From Pseudolysinimonas_A sp039912695 (lineage in GTDB: Bacteria; Actinomycetota; Actinomycetes; Actinomycetales; Microbacteriaceae): 64,000 nucleotides of DNA. The stretch is taken from assembly GCF_039912695.1 (NCBI RefSeq), contig NZ_JBDSPJ010000002.1, positions 1 through 64,000 of the forward strand. Direction: 5' to 3'. This document shows, in pieces, positions 50,109 through 59,106 of the stretch. The position numbers and the translations under genes are program-made. The notes beneath the pieces are model-generated. The model was given only the letters and a program-made list of their open reading frames with translations. It had not been told where the DNA came from and searched no databases. Every line of letters starts with the position of its first letter. Position 1 is the stretch's first letter.

Positions 50109-51328
50109 AGAGCGGCCGGATTCGTCAGTCGCCAGAGTGGTCCCGGATCGTCAAGATCTGTGCCGAGATCGAGTTCGACGGTGACGGTCTGGGTCCCCGA
50201 CGTGAACGTCACCGCGCCCACGAGGGCCCCCGCGTGGCCGGTACGCAGATCACTCACCTCGACGTCGGCGGTGACCGCAGTTCCGGCCCAGGTGACGAGC
50301 GTCGTGCGACCGGCCGCGACTGCCTGGGTGCTCGCGCCCCAGTCGGCTTGGTAGGTCGCGAACGGTTCGGCCGCCGCCGCGACTTCGACCTCGGTGAAGT
50401 TCGATGACACCGTCGCGAGGAGGGCCAGGATGTCGTGATCGAGCACATCGTGGTTGGGCCCCCCCAGCACGACGCCGATCACCGTGACGGTCGTCCCTCC
50501 GATCAGGTAGTCCGCCGAAAACAAGAGGTTCGCGCCGAAGGGGTCGAGGGTGCCGGTCTTGATGCCGTCGACGCCGTCCTGCCCGAGCAGTTCGTTGGTG
50601 TTGGGCAGCACGCCCACCTGGGGGATGTCGACCGACGTCGTGTTGACGATTGAGGCGATGACCGGATCGGTCAGGGCGATCCGCCCGAGTTCGACGAGAT
50701 CGTCGGTCTCGCCGACGTTGGCCGGATTGATCCCGGTCGGCTCGAGCACCGTGATTCCGGTCAAGCCATGCGCGGTCAGCCAGGTGTGCGTGGCGTCGAG
50801 ATACGCGTCCTGCGAGCCGAACGCCCACATCGCCGTGCTCATTGCGTAGTTGTTGGCTGACTTGACGAGCATGAGCTCAAGCAACTGGAGTTCGGTGAGC
50901 TGCAGTCCGGCTCGAACCGGGGCCACCGTGCCATTCTGCGCAAGGTACGAGCCGTAGAGGGCAGCGTCGGCGGACGTCATCGTGACGGTGGGACCGTCTT
51001 CGCCGACCGCGAGCGGATGCGCCTGCAGAACGACGAGTGCGGTGATCACCTTCGTGATGCTCGCAATCGGGAGCGCCGTTGTCTCTCCGCTCTGGGCCAA
51101 GACGCCGGGGAATCCGACAGCGCCGATCGCACTCGCGCCGTAGCCGGGCCAGGCCAGCGCTGGAACTGCGGGAACCGGTTCGTCGGGCGTCGTGATCGTG
51201 AGGGCGGCGGCCTTCAGAGGCGCTAGGAGGGTCAGGGGCAGATAGACCAGAATCGCCAGAACCAGTGCCAGCACTCCGAAAACGGCGAGCCGACGACGGA
51301 AGTAGACCTGGCGACGCGTGAGGGGCAC
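50102..51328 (-). CDS. D-alanyl-D-alanine carboxypeptidase (penicillin-binding protein)
   Basis: 408 residues from a GTG at 51328. A basic start and membrane segment (about residues 14-38) export it. The serine peptidase motifs are SITK at residues 90-93, SANNYAMS (SxN) and KTGTLDPFG (KTG). The C-terminal domain (about residues 300-408) is beta-rich, as in PBP5-type enzymes. It trims the terminal D-Ala of wall peptides; an actinobacterial DacB-like role is likely. Confidence 0.9.
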   Translation of the reverse strand: MPLTRRQVYFRRRLAVFGVLALVLAILVYLPLTLLAPLKAAALTITTPDEPVPAVPALAWPGYGASAIGAVGFPGVLAQSGETTALPIASITKVITALVVLQAHPLAVGEDGPTVTMTSADAALYGSYLAQNGTVAPVRAGLQLTELQLLELMLVKSANNYAMSTAMWAFGSQDAYLDATHTWLTAHGLTGITVLEPTGINPANVGETDDLVELGRIALTDPVIASIVNTTSVDIPQVGVLPNTNELLGQDGVDGIKTGTLDPFGANLLFSADYLIGGTTVTVIGVVLGGPNHDVLDHDILALLATVSSNFTEVEVAAAAEPFATYQADWGASTQAVAAGRTTLVTWAGTAVTADVEVSDLRTGHAGALVGAVTFTSGTQTVTVELDLGTDLDDPGPLWRLTNPAALF

Positions 51329-51337
51329 CCGTCGACC

Positions 51338-52150
51338 CTAACTAGCCTCGGGCCGTCGAAGCGACCACAGCGCGACCGACGCTGCCGCCGCCACGTTGAG
51401 TGAGTCGACACCCCGCTTCATCGGAATCGTGACGACCGTGTCTGCAACCTGCAGCGCATGGCTGCTGAGCCCATCGCCTTCGGTGCCGAGCACGAGTGCC
51501 AGGCGTGACGGTGGATGGCGTGCGAACTCAGCGAGGTCGACCGCACGCTCCGAAAGTGCGAGTGCGGCGATCGTGAACCCCGCGTCCTTGAGCTGGACCA
51601 CGTCCTCCGGCCAGCGGTCGAGCCGCGCCCACGGCACCTGAAGCACCGTGCCCATACTTACCCGCACCGAGCGGCGGTACAGCGGGTCGGCGCATCGCGG
51701 GGTGATGAGCACGGCATCCGCTCCGAGCGCGGCGACGGCACGAAAGATGGCACCGACGTTGGTGTGATCGACGATGTCTTCGAGCACGACGACCCGGTGG
51801 GCGTCGCGCACGAGGTCGGCTACGGCCGGCAGTGCCGGGCGGTGCATGGCCGCGATTGCGCCGCGATGCATCGCGAACCCGGTCACCTGCTCGAGCACCT
51901 CTGCGCTCCCGAGGTAAACCGGGATGTCCCACGACTGGAGCAGGGGTTCCAGGTCGCTCAACCACTTCTGCTGAAGCAGAACCGAACGCGGACGGTGCCC
52001 GGCATCCAATGCGCGCCGGATCACCTTCGCCGATTCGGCGAGGTAAAGACCCTCCGCGGGCTCTCGGAGCCTCCGCAGCACGACATCCGTCAGATCGGTG
52101 TAGTCGCGCAGCGCGGGGTCTGCGGGGTCGACGATCGGGACAATTCGCAA
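51338..52150 (-). CDS. TrmH/SpoU-family RNA methyltransferase
   Basis: 270 residues from a TTG at 52150: GGAGG lies 5 nt upstream, and no ATG or GTG fits better. SPOUT motifs are HRVVVLEDIVDHTNVGAIFR (motif 1), LALVLGTEGDGLSSHAL (motif 2, knot) and IPMKRGVDSLNVAAAASVALW (motif 3). The N-terminal part (LREPAEGLYLAESAKVIRRAL) is the substrate-binding L30e-like domain. It 2'-O-methylates ribose in tRNA or rRNA. It is divergent from the sirtuin gene, with about 130 bp between starts. Confidence 0.9.
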   Translation of the reverse strand: MRIVPIVDPADPALRDYTDLTDVVLRRLREPAEGLYLAESAKVIRRALDAGHRPRSVLLQQKWLSDLEPLLQSWDIPVYLGSAEVLEQVTGFAMHRGAIAAMHRPALPAVADLVRDAHRVVVLEDIVDHTNVGAIFRAVAALGADAVLITPRCADPLYRRSVRVSMGTVLQVPWARLDRWPEDVVQLKDAGFTIAALALSERAVDLAEFARHPPSRLALVLGTEGDGLSSHALQVADTVVTIPMKRGVDSLNVAAAASVALWSLRRPEAS

Positions 52151-52279
52151 CCTAACCTCCAGCACCGCGAAACATGCCCGAAAACTGCGACACCTACTCT
52201 CAGAGCACAGCACTCCAGAAACCAGTACTCCACAACACAGCGGTCTCATTCACGGAATAGTCGAGCGGAAGGAGGCGCG

Positions 52280-53128
52280 GTGTCGATTTCGACGATACCG
52301 GCGCTTGACGTCGCGCTCATCCCGCTCGTCGATCGCGCCGTGACACTCCTGACGGGCCAGCGCGTTGCCTTCCTGACCGGCGCTGGTGTGAGCACCGACT
52401 CCGGCATCCCGGACTATCGGGGCGAGGGCGCTCCGGTCAGGCGGCCGATGACCTTCCAGACCTTCCTCGCGGATGCGCGTGCCCGGCAGCGCTACTGGGC
52501 CGGGAGCCACCTCGGCTGGCGCCACTTCGCCGCCGCCGCGCCGAACGCCGGGCATCTTGCGCTTGCCCAGCTCGAACTTGCCGGTGTGGTCAATGGCGTG
52601 ATCACCCAGAACGTTGACGGGCTCCACCTTCAAGCCGGGTCACGTCGCGTTGTCGACGTTCATGGTTCGATCGATCGCGTGCGGTGTCTGTCGTGCGGCC
52701 AGCAGTTCGCTCGCGAAGACATTGCGGCCCGGATGACGCGCGAGAATCCGTGGCTCGCTGAACCCGACAACGTGATGCTCAATCCGGACGGCGACGTCGA
52801 CATCGATGCCGTCGACGAGATGGTCGTGCCGGACTGCACGGTCTGTGGCGGGATGCTCAAGCCTGACGTCGTCTTCTTCGGTGAGTTCGTGCCGACCGTG
52901 AAATTCACCGAGGCGTCCGCGCTCATCAAATCCGCCGGGGCGCTCGTCGTCGCCGGCTCTTCCCTGGTGGTGAACTCGGGCATCCGGCTGGTGGAGCAGG
53001 CCGTGCGGCGCCGCATGCCGATCGTCATCATCAATCGCGGCGAGACCAAGGGCGACTCCCGCTCGACTCTCAAGATCGAAGCCGGTACCTCCGAGGTGCT
53101 GATCGCCCTCAAGGAGCGGCTGACCTAA
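52280..53128 (+). CDS. Sir2-family NAD-dependent protein deacylase
   Basis: 282 residues from the GTG at 52280 after AAGGAGG at 52269-52275. The upstream frame is antisense to the methyltransferase. Motifs: FLTGAGVSTDSGIPDYRG (NAD loop), TQNVDGLH, VHGSIDRVRCLSCGQ (catalytic His) and two Cys pairs, CLSC and CTVC, binding zinc. It is a class II/U-like sirtuin by length. Targets unknown. Confidence 0.93.
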   Translation: MSISTIPALDVALIPLVDRAVTLLTGQRVAFLTGAGVSTDSGIPDYRGEGAPVRRPMTFQTFLADARARQRYWAGSHLGWRHFAAAAPNAGHLALAQLELAGVVNGVITQNVDGLHLQAGSRRVVDVHGSIDRVRCLSCGQQFAREDIAARMTRENPWLAEPDNVMLNPDGDVDIDAVDEMVVPDCTVCGGMLKPDVVFFGEFVPTVKFTEASALIKSAGALVVAGSSLVVNSGIRLVEQAVRRRMPIVIINRGETKGDSRSTLKIEAGTSEVLIALKERLT

Positions 53129-53171
53129 CCGACCCGCTGGCGTCGAGCATCGTCGTAGGATCAGCGGTGCG

Positions 53172-53798
53172 ATGACCGATCTCTACCTGGTACGACACGG
53201 CGAGACCGACTGGAACCAGCAGCGCCGCATCCAGGGGCTCACTGACGTGCCGCTCAACGCGATCGGACGCGAGCAGGCCCGGCTGACCGGGATGCTGCTC
53301 ACCTGTCGATCGATTGATCGGGTCATCGCCAGCCCGCTCATGCGTGCGCGGGTAACGGCCGAGATCATCGCGAGCGAACTGGGCCTGCCCGAACCAGAAC
53401 TGCGGCCTGCGCTTGTCGAGCGCAACTATGGCGAAGCCGAGGGGATGATTTTTCACGACATCGACACGAAGTATCCGCCCGGTACCGAGGTACCCGGTCG
53501 GGAGCCCCGCGAAGCGGTTGCAGCGCGGGTCGTCGCGGCGCTTCAGCAACTCGCGATCGACTACGCAGGCGAGCAGCTCGTCGTCGTCAGCCACGGCGGG
53601 GCGATCCGTGCGGCGCTGACGACGGCCGTACCCGACGGCGGGTTCGGGATGATCACTAACGGCTCGGTGCACACCTTCCGAATCGAGGGCGACGACCTGC
53701 GCTTGGTCGCGTTCGACGATCCGATTGAGCTCGCCGCGATGGATCCCCGGCACGGCGATCTGGATGCGCAGAACGCGCTCGAATCCCGCGACTCTTAA
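53172..53798 (+). CDS. histidine phosphatase family protein
   Basis: 208 residues starting MTDLYLVRHGETDWNQQRRIQGLTD. LVRHGE carries the phospho-accepting His, ARVTAEI the second Arg region, ERNYGEAEG the acid and VVSHGGAIRA the second catalytic His. Typical of phosphoglycerate mutase-like phosphatases. It follows the sirtuin gene by 43 bp on the same strand and is convergent with the glycosyltransferase gene. Confidence 0.93.
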   Translation: MTDLYLVRHGETDWNQQRRIQGLTDVPLNAIGREQARLTGMLLTCRSIDRVIASPLMRARVTAEIIASELGLPEPELRPALVERNYGEAEGMIFHDIDTKYPPGTEVPGREPREAVAARVVAALQQLAIDYAGEQLVVVSHGGAIRAALTTAVPDGGFGMITNGSVHTFRIEGDDLRLVAFDDPIELAAMDPRHGDLDAQNALESRDS

Positions 53799-53807
53799 GC
53801 GGGGCAC

Positions 53808-54905
53808 CTACTCAACGTCGGCGTCTTCGGGGCGGGGCTTGCTCGCCACGCGACGAAGGACCTCGTACAGCACGTCGGCAGAACGCTCCCAGGTGAACGC
53901 GAGCGACTGCTCCCGTGCCGCAGCAGACCGGCTCGACCATACCTTCGGATCTTCGAGTGACCGGATGCTGGCGGCGAATGCCGCGGGATCCATCGGTGCC
54001 GCGTACAGGCCGGCAGCGCCACCGATCTCGTGGAAGATCGGGATGTCGCTGACCACGATCGGCGTGCCGACCCCCATCGCCTCGACCAGCGGGATGCCGA
54101 ATCCTTCGTCTCGCGATGCGGTCACGAGCGCGTGAGCACCTTCCAACAGCTCGGCGTACTCGTCATCCGAGACTCCGTTGTGAAACTCGAGCACGTCTGC
54201 AGGAGCCAGTGCGGCGAGACGGATTCGATCGGCAGGTGTGACCCGGCTCAGCAGGTGCAGCCGGTAGCCGGGAAGTTCGTGCATCGCGCGGGCGAGAGTC
54301 TCGACGTTCTTGTACGGCATGAACGACCCGATGTAGACCAGCCGGCGGGTTTTCGGTGGCGTGCGCTGGGGCGGATTCGCCTCGAGTGGGTCGCCCGCGT
54401 TGTACACAACTGTCACCGGACGCCGGGTCAAACGGTGCTCGGCGATGAGCGCCTTGGTGGTTTCCGAAACCGTGACGACCTCGTCGGGTTGGTTGAGGAC
54501 CCGCCGCTGAGGGATGAAGGTGAGGTGGTACGCCCACCAGCCGGCGCGGATGTACCAGGGCAGGTTCTTCGGCGGCGTGCGGTGGCGGTGGTAGATCAGG
54601 TCGTGCAGGGTGATCACCAGGCCGTAGCGGCGCCCGCTGGATCCGATCGTCTGGAGCGGACTGAACACGACATCCGGTTCGAGCGGATTGAGTTGCCGGG
54701 CGATCCAAGGTTCGCGCAAACTCGTTTCTGATGTGATCAGGTGCCACGCCAGATCGGGCAGCTTCTCGAGTTGGCGCTCGTCGCTGATGAGCATTTCGAC
54801 CGGCATCCGCCTGCCGAGCGCTTCGACCAAACGCGCGGAGTACCGGCTGATGCCGTCGTGATGGCCCGTGCGCACGACATATCGGCAGTCGAACAGCACC
54901 TTCAC
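53808..54905 (-). CDS. GT-B family glycosyltransferase (GT4-like)
   Basis: 365 residues from a GTG at 54905. The N-terminal domain starts VLFDCRYVVRTGHHDGISRYSARL; the C-terminal domain has YIGSFMPYKNVETLARAM, RLHLLSRVT and DEGFGIPLVEAMGVGTPIVVSD, the E-x7-E nucleotide-sugar site of GT4 enzymes. It probably adds a sugar to a lipid or polysaccharide; the acceptor is unknown. It lies 10 bp after the alpha/beta hydrolase gene on the same strand. Confidence 0.9.
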   Translation of the reverse strand: MKVLFDCRYVVRTGHHDGISRYSARLVEALGRRMPVEMLISDERQLEKLPDLAWHLITSETSLREPWIARQLNPLEPDVVFSPLQTIGSSGRRYGLVITLHDLIYHRHRTPPKNLPWYIRAGWWAYHLTFIPQRRVLNQPDEVVTVSETTKALIAEHRLTRRPVTVVYNAGDPLEANPPQRTPPKTRRLVYIGSFMPYKNVETLARAMHELPGYRLHLLSRVTPADRIRLAALAPADVLEFHNGVSDDEYAELLEGAHALVTASRDEGFGIPLVEAMGVGTPIVVSDIPIFHEIGGAAGLYAAPMDPAAFAASIRSLEDPKVWSSRSAAAREQSLAFTWERSADVLYEVLRRVASKPRPEDADVE

Positions 54906-54915
54906 GGCAGCACCC

Positions 54916-55758
54916 TCACAGCAGGTCCGTCACAAAAGCACGCACCGCATGGGCGGCTGCGGCCGGAGTCTCGTAGTGGATGAGGTGGCCGACTCCGGGA
55001 ATCACGTCGAGGCGGGCGTCAGGGAAGGTCTCGAGCAGCGCGAACTGACCGGCGAGCGGCGCAACCTCGTCGCGCTCCCCCGCTACGAGGAGTACCGGCT
55101 GGCGGATCCCCGCGGCGACGGCCGCCACCGTTGTCGACAGCGAGGCGTCGAATCCCTCGACGACGCTCGCTCGGGACCCGAACGAACTGAAGTGGGCATG
55201 GTGTTGCCCGTGAATGAAGGTGCGCAGCTCGCGGTCGCGGGTTTTGGCGAGCTTCACGCTCATCCCCTGAACGATGAGCGGGTTGCTCAGCCAGGCGCGT
55301 GCGGCACGTTCGGGGAGGCGACGGGCAACCGCGTAGTAGAACCGGGTCGCGCCGATTCCGGTGACCTTCGCGGGGTCGTCGGCGATCGGGTTCACCAGGA
55401 TGACAGCGCGTGCCGGAAGTCCGCCGGCGACAGCGTGGGACACCACGATCGAGCCGAAAGAGTGTCCGAGCAGGATCGCGCCGGTGAGGCCCGTCGCCTC
55501 GAGAAACGCCCGCAGCCACACGCCGTAGCCGTCGATCGAGTGGGGCTGCTCAGTCATCGGCATTGAGGTGCCGAAACCCGGCAGATCGGGCGAGATCACG
55601 TGGAAGTCGGGCAGCAACTTCACGACCGGTTCGAGGCCGTGATGATCGCCCCGGTAGCCGTGCACGACGACGATTGTCGGTCCGCTCGCCGGGGTTCCGT
55701 ACTCCCAATAGCGAGCGGTGCTGCCCAGCAGCTCGATGTCGTGCGCGACGGGTTCCAT
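54916..55758 (-). CDS. alpha/beta hydrolase
   Basis: 280 residues starting MEPVAHDIELLGSTARYWEYG; the longer frame overlaps the divergent treS start. VVVHGYRGDHHGLE is the oxyanion region, LLGHSFGSIV holds the nucleophile Ser, and GVGHLIHYETP the catalytic His. No signal peptide. Substrate unknown. It precedes the glycosyltransferase gene and is divergent from treS 52 bp away. Confidence 0.92.
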   Translation of the reverse strand: MEPVAHDIELLGSTARYWEYGTPASGPTIVVVHGYRGDHHGLEPVVKLLPDFHVISPDLPGFGTSMPMTEQPHSIDGYGVWLRAFLEATGLTGAILLGHSFGSIVVSHAVAGGLPARAVILVNPIADDPAKVTGIGATRFYYAVARRLPERAARAWLSNPLIVQGMSVKLAKTRDRELRTFIHGQHHAHFSSFGSRASVVEGFDASLSTTVAAVAAGIRQPVLLVAGERDEVAPLAGQFALLETFPDARLDVIPGVGHLIHYETPAAAAHAVRAFVTDLL

Positions 55759-55810
55759 CACCACCAATCCTACGGACGTGACTCCCCGGCAAGGGTGCGA
55801 GACTCGAGCG

Positions 55811-57520
55811 ATGACCTTCACTGCCCCGATCACTCTGCCCGGTCTCGCTCTCGACCCCCAGTGGTATCGCCGCGCGGTCTTCTACGAAGTCGTGGTGCGG
55901 GCCTTCGTCGACTCCAACGGAGACGGCTCGGGCGACCTGGGCGGGCTGATCTCGAAGCTCGACTACCTGCAGTGGCTCGGAGTTGACGCCCTCTGGGTTC
56001 CGCCGATCTTCTCGTCGCCGCTGCGCGACGGAGGGTACGACGTCGCCGACTACAAGGCGATCCTGCCCGAGTTCGGCACCCTCGACGAGTTTCGCGAACT
56101 GGTCACGAAGGCCCACGAGCGCAATATGCGGATCGTCATCGACCTCCCGCTCAACCACACATCGGATGCCCACGAATGGTTCCAGCAGTCGCGCTCCGAC
56201 CCTGAGGGGCCGTACGGCGACTTCTACGTGTGGAACGACAGCGCCGACAAGTACCCCGACATCCGGATCATTTTCACCGACTACGAAGACTCCAATTGGG
56301 CGTTCGATGCGACCCGCCGCCAGTTCTACTTTCACCGCTTCTTCTCGCACCAGCCTGACTTGAACTTCGACAACCCTGCCGTCCACGAGGCGGTTTTCGA
56401 CATCATCCGGTTCTGGATGGATCTCGGCGTCGACGGATTCCGCCTGGACGCGATCCCTTACCTCTACGAGTCGGAGGGCGGCACCGGCGAGGGTGAACCG
56501 CCGACACACGATTTCATCCGGTCGGTGCGCACCATGATGGATCTCGAATATCCCGGTCGGGTCATGATCGCCGAAGCGAACCAGTGGCCCAAAGAGGTCG
56601 TTGAGTTCATGGGAACGACCGAAGAACCGGAATGTCACATGGCCTTCGACTTCCCGGTGATGCCCCGCATCTTCTATTCGCTGCGTTCGCAGTCGGCCGC
56701 CGAACTCAATCGAGTGCTGTCTGAGACCACGGAAATTCCGGAGGGTGCTGGCTGGGGTGTATTCCTGCGCAACCACGACGAGCTGACGCTCGAGATGGTC
56801 AGCGAGGAGTACCGGCAGGCGATGTACGGCTGGTACGCCTACGACCCGCGCATGCGCGTCAACGTTGGCATCCGGCGTCGGCTTGCCCCCTTACTCGACA
56901 ACGCCCGTGCCGAACTCGAGCTTGCTCACGCGCTGCTGTTCTCTCTTCAGGGCTCACCCTTCTTGTACTACGGCGACGAGATCGGGATGGGCGACAACAT
57001 CTGGCTGCCCGACCGCGACGCGTCGCGCACTCCGATGCAGTGGACCCCTGACCGCAACGCAGGCTTCTCAACCGCAGACCCCGGCAAGCTCTACCTCCCG
57101 GCCGTGCAGTCGCTCGTGTACAACTACTCGCTCGTCAACGTCGAGTCACAGTTGGCGCAGTCCCGGTCGCTGCTGCACTGGGTGCGCAACGTGATTCACG
57201 TGCGCAAGGCGCATCCGGTCTTCGGCCTCGGTGCACTTCGGGTGTTGCAGACCGATCACGAATCGGTGCTCGCGTTCGTGCGCGACTATGCCGGCTCGGG
57301 GACCACGCACGGCGAAAGGCCAGAGCAGGTGGTCTGCGTCTTCTCATTCGCCCATAACCCGCTGTCCGTCACGATCGACTTCGACGGCTGGTACGGCGCC
57401 CCCCTGAACGATCTGTTCGGAGGTGCCGACTTTCCCACGATCGGCGACGACGGCAAGCTCACCCTGACGCTCGCTAGCCAATCGTTCTACTGGCTGCACA
57501 TTGGGGATTCGACCCGCTGA
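55811..57520 (+). CDS. treS: trehalose synthase (maltose alpha-D-glucosyltransferase) TreS
   Basis: 569 residues starting MTFTAPITLPGLALDPQWYRRAVFYEV. The GH13 site is intact: the nucleophile Asp in DGFRLDAIPYLYE, the acid Glu in MIAEANQWP, and the stabiliser Asp in RNHDELTLEM. WYRRAVFYEVVVRAFVDSNGDG is the TreS N-terminal signature. It isomerises maltose and trehalose. No maltokinase domain is fused and none is nearby, unlike many actinobacterial TreS-Pep2 loci. Its stop overlaps the Nudix start (TGATG). Confidence 0.93.
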   Translation: MTFTAPITLPGLALDPQWYRRAVFYEVVVRAFVDSNGDGSGDLGGLISKLDYLQWLGVDALWVPPIFSSPLRDGGYDVADYKAILPEFGTLDEFRELVTKAHERNMRIVIDLPLNHTSDAHEWFQQSRSDPEGPYGDFYVWNDSADKYPDIRIIFTDYEDSNWAFDATRRQFYFHRFFSHQPDLNFDNPAVHEAVFDIIRFWMDLGVDGFRLDAIPYLYESEGGTGEGEPPTHDFIRSVRTMMDLEYPGRVMIAEANQWPKEVVEFMGTTEEPECHMAFDFPVMPRIFYSLRSQSAAELNRVLSETTEIPEGAGWGVFLRNHDELTLEMVSEEYRQAMYGWYAYDPRMRVNVGIRRRLAPLLDNARAELELAHALLFSLQGSPFLYYGDEIGMGDNIWLPDRDASRTPMQWTPDRNAGFSTADPGKLYLPAVQSLVYNYSLVNVESQLAQSRSLLHWVRNVIHVRKAHPVFGLGALRVLQTDHESVLAFVRDYAGSGTTHGERPEQVVCVFSFAHNPLSVTIDFDGWYGAPLNDLFGGADFPTIGDDGKLTLTLASQSFYWLHIGDSTR

Positions 57521-57930
57521 TGGCGGCCAACATCCATGTAGCCGCCGCCATCGTCACCAACTCGGCGGGGCGGGCCGTCGTCGTGCGCAAGCGCGGTACG
57601 ACCGGCTACATGCAGCCCGGCGGCAAGATCGAACCCGGCGAGAGCGCCCTGGCCACTTTGATTCGGGAACTCGACGAAGAACTGGGCCTCCAGGTCGACG
57701 CCGATCAGACCGAGTTCCTCGGGTCATTCGAGGCGGCGGCCCTCAACGAGCCGGGCGAAACCGTACGTGCGGAAGTCTTCGCACTCCTCAGTGATGCCGA
57801 GCTGCAGCCGGCGAACGAGATTGATGCCATCTACTGGCTCGAGTCTCCGTGGGACACACGGTCGGTCGAACTCGCACCGCTCACCCTCGACGTGCTGCTC
57901 CCCCTGTGGGCGCAACGAGCGTCGGCCTAG
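57520..57930 (+). CDS. Nudix hydrolase
   Basis: 136 residues. The ATG at 57520 shares its A with the treS stop, so the two are translated together. Nudix box GGKIEPGESALATLIRELDEELGL (about residues 29-52) is complete. The length and IYWLESPWD near the end suggest a nucleotide or NDP-sugar pyrophosphatase, which would suit the neighbouring glucan genes; this is inference. Confidence 0.9.
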   Translation: MAANIHVAAAIVTNSAGRAVVVRKRGTTGYMQPGGKIEPGESALATLIRELDEELGLQVDADQTEFLGSFEAAALNEPGETVRAEVFALLSDAELQPANEIDAIYWLESPWDTRSVELAPLTLDVLLPLWAQRASA

Positions 57931-57952
57931 AGCGACGAGCACAGCGCCGCAG

Positions 57953-58210
57953 TTAGTCCTTCTTGGCGCCGAAGTTCTTGAAGCGCGAGTTGAACTTCTC
58001 GACGCGACCGGCGCTGTCGAGGATGCGCTGCTTGCCCGTGTAGAACGGGTGTGATGCCGACGAGATCTCGACGTCGATGACCGGGTACGTCTCGCCGTCC
58101 AACTCGATCGTCTTCTCACTCGTCACCGTTGAACGGGTCAGGAAAGTCTCGCCGCTGGCAAGGTCACGAAAGACGACCGACGCATACTGGGGGTGGATTT
58201 CAGACTTCAT
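57953..58210 (-). CDS. rpmE2: ribosomal protein L31 type B
   Basis: 85 residues starting MKSEIHPQYASVVFRDLASG (ATG at 58210; an ATG 6 bp upstream is possible). SSASHPFYTGKQRILDSAGRVEKFNSRF is the L31 signature. The CxxC zinc motif of type A L31 is absent, so this is the zinc-independent type B protein. It is convergent with the Nudix gene. Confidence 0.96.
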   Translation of the reverse strand: MKSEIHPQYASVVFRDLASGETFLTRSTVTSEKTIELDGETYPVIDVEISSASHPFYTGKQRILDSAGRVEKFNSRFKNFGAKKD

Positions 58211-58316
58211 GGCCATGCCTTCATGTACGAGTGCCCTCGACGACAGACGAGGGGATGACGGCCGAACGGCCAAGGGTCGACGTTACCAGGTCTGGCTAGG
58301 CGGCGCGAGCCGACGC

Positions 58317-59099
58317 TCAAGCGGCCCTGGCCGTGTACCGGCCGTTGTGCGCGGTCAGTTCGATCGGCATCCCGAACGTCGCCGTCAAGTTCGGCGCGGT
58401 GAGTGTCACGTCGATCGGACCTGCAGCTTTCACCGTGCCGTTGGCGAGCAGCAGAACGTGGCTGAATCCTGCCGGGATCTCTTCGACATGGTGCGTGACC
58501 ATCGCCATCGCAGGTGAGTTGGGGTCGCTCGCGTACGCACCCAGCAGTTGGAGCAGTTCTTCGCGAGAGCCGAGATCGAGACTGGCGGCAGGCTCGTCGA
58601 ACAGCAGCAGTTCGGGGTCGGTCATCACCGCTCGGGCGATCTGCACACGCTTCTGCTCGCCGTCACTGAGGGTGCCGAATAGCCGGCCCTCAAACGACGA
58701 AAGTTTCCACTCCGCCAGCACCTCGCGCGCGCGCGAGACATCGACGTCGTCGTAGACCTCGTTCCAGCGGCCGGTGATCGCATACGCGGCGGTGAGGACG
58801 ACATCCAGAACGGTCTCTTCGGCTGGGATGCGCTTTGCCATCGACGAGGAGGCCAGCCCGATTCGCGGTCGCAATTCGAAAACGTCCGACGTACCGAGTT
58901 TCTCGTCCAGCAGTTTCGCGACCCCGGAGGTCGGGTGCATCGCGGCCGACGCGATCTGGAGCAACGTGGTCTTGCCGGCACCGTTCGGCCCGAGAATCAC
59001 CCAGCGTTCGCCGGAAAGAATCGACCAGTTCACGGCATCGAGGATGCGGTTTCCCCCTCGGACAACAGACACCTTGGAGAAGTCGAGCACCGGGGACAT
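58317..59099 (-). CDS. ABC transporter ATP-binding protein (stand-alone)
   Basis: 260 residues. Walker A GPNGAGKTT near residue 39, Q-loop region RIGLASSSMAKRI (no clear Gln), signature LSDGEQKRVQIARA (LSDGE in place of LSGGQ) and Walker B LLLFDEPAASLD, then MVTHHVEEI switch His. No permease is adjacent; it resembles YlmA/ModF-like ATPases. It starts 7 bp after the glycosyltransferase gene glgM-like at 59107, suggesting co-transcription. Confidence 0.85.
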   Translation of the reverse strand: MSPVLDFSKVSVVRGGNRILDAVNWSILSGERWVILGPNGAGKTTLLQIASAAMHPTSGVAKLLDEKLGTSDVFELRPRIGLASSSMAKRIPAEETVLDVVLTAAYAITGRWNEVYDDVDVSRAREVLAEWKLSSFEGRLFGTLSDGEQKRVQIARAVMTDPELLLFDEPAASLDLGSREELLQLLGAYASDPNSPAMAMVTHHVEEIPAGFSHVLLLANGTVKAAGPIDVTLTAPNLTATFGMPIELTAHNGRYTARAA

Positions 59100-59106
59100 G
59101 GTGCGT

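Noticed and set aside
58211..58316. Possible Zur box upstream of type B L31
   Set aside because: No AT-rich TGATAATGATTATCA-like palindrome seen in the leader.
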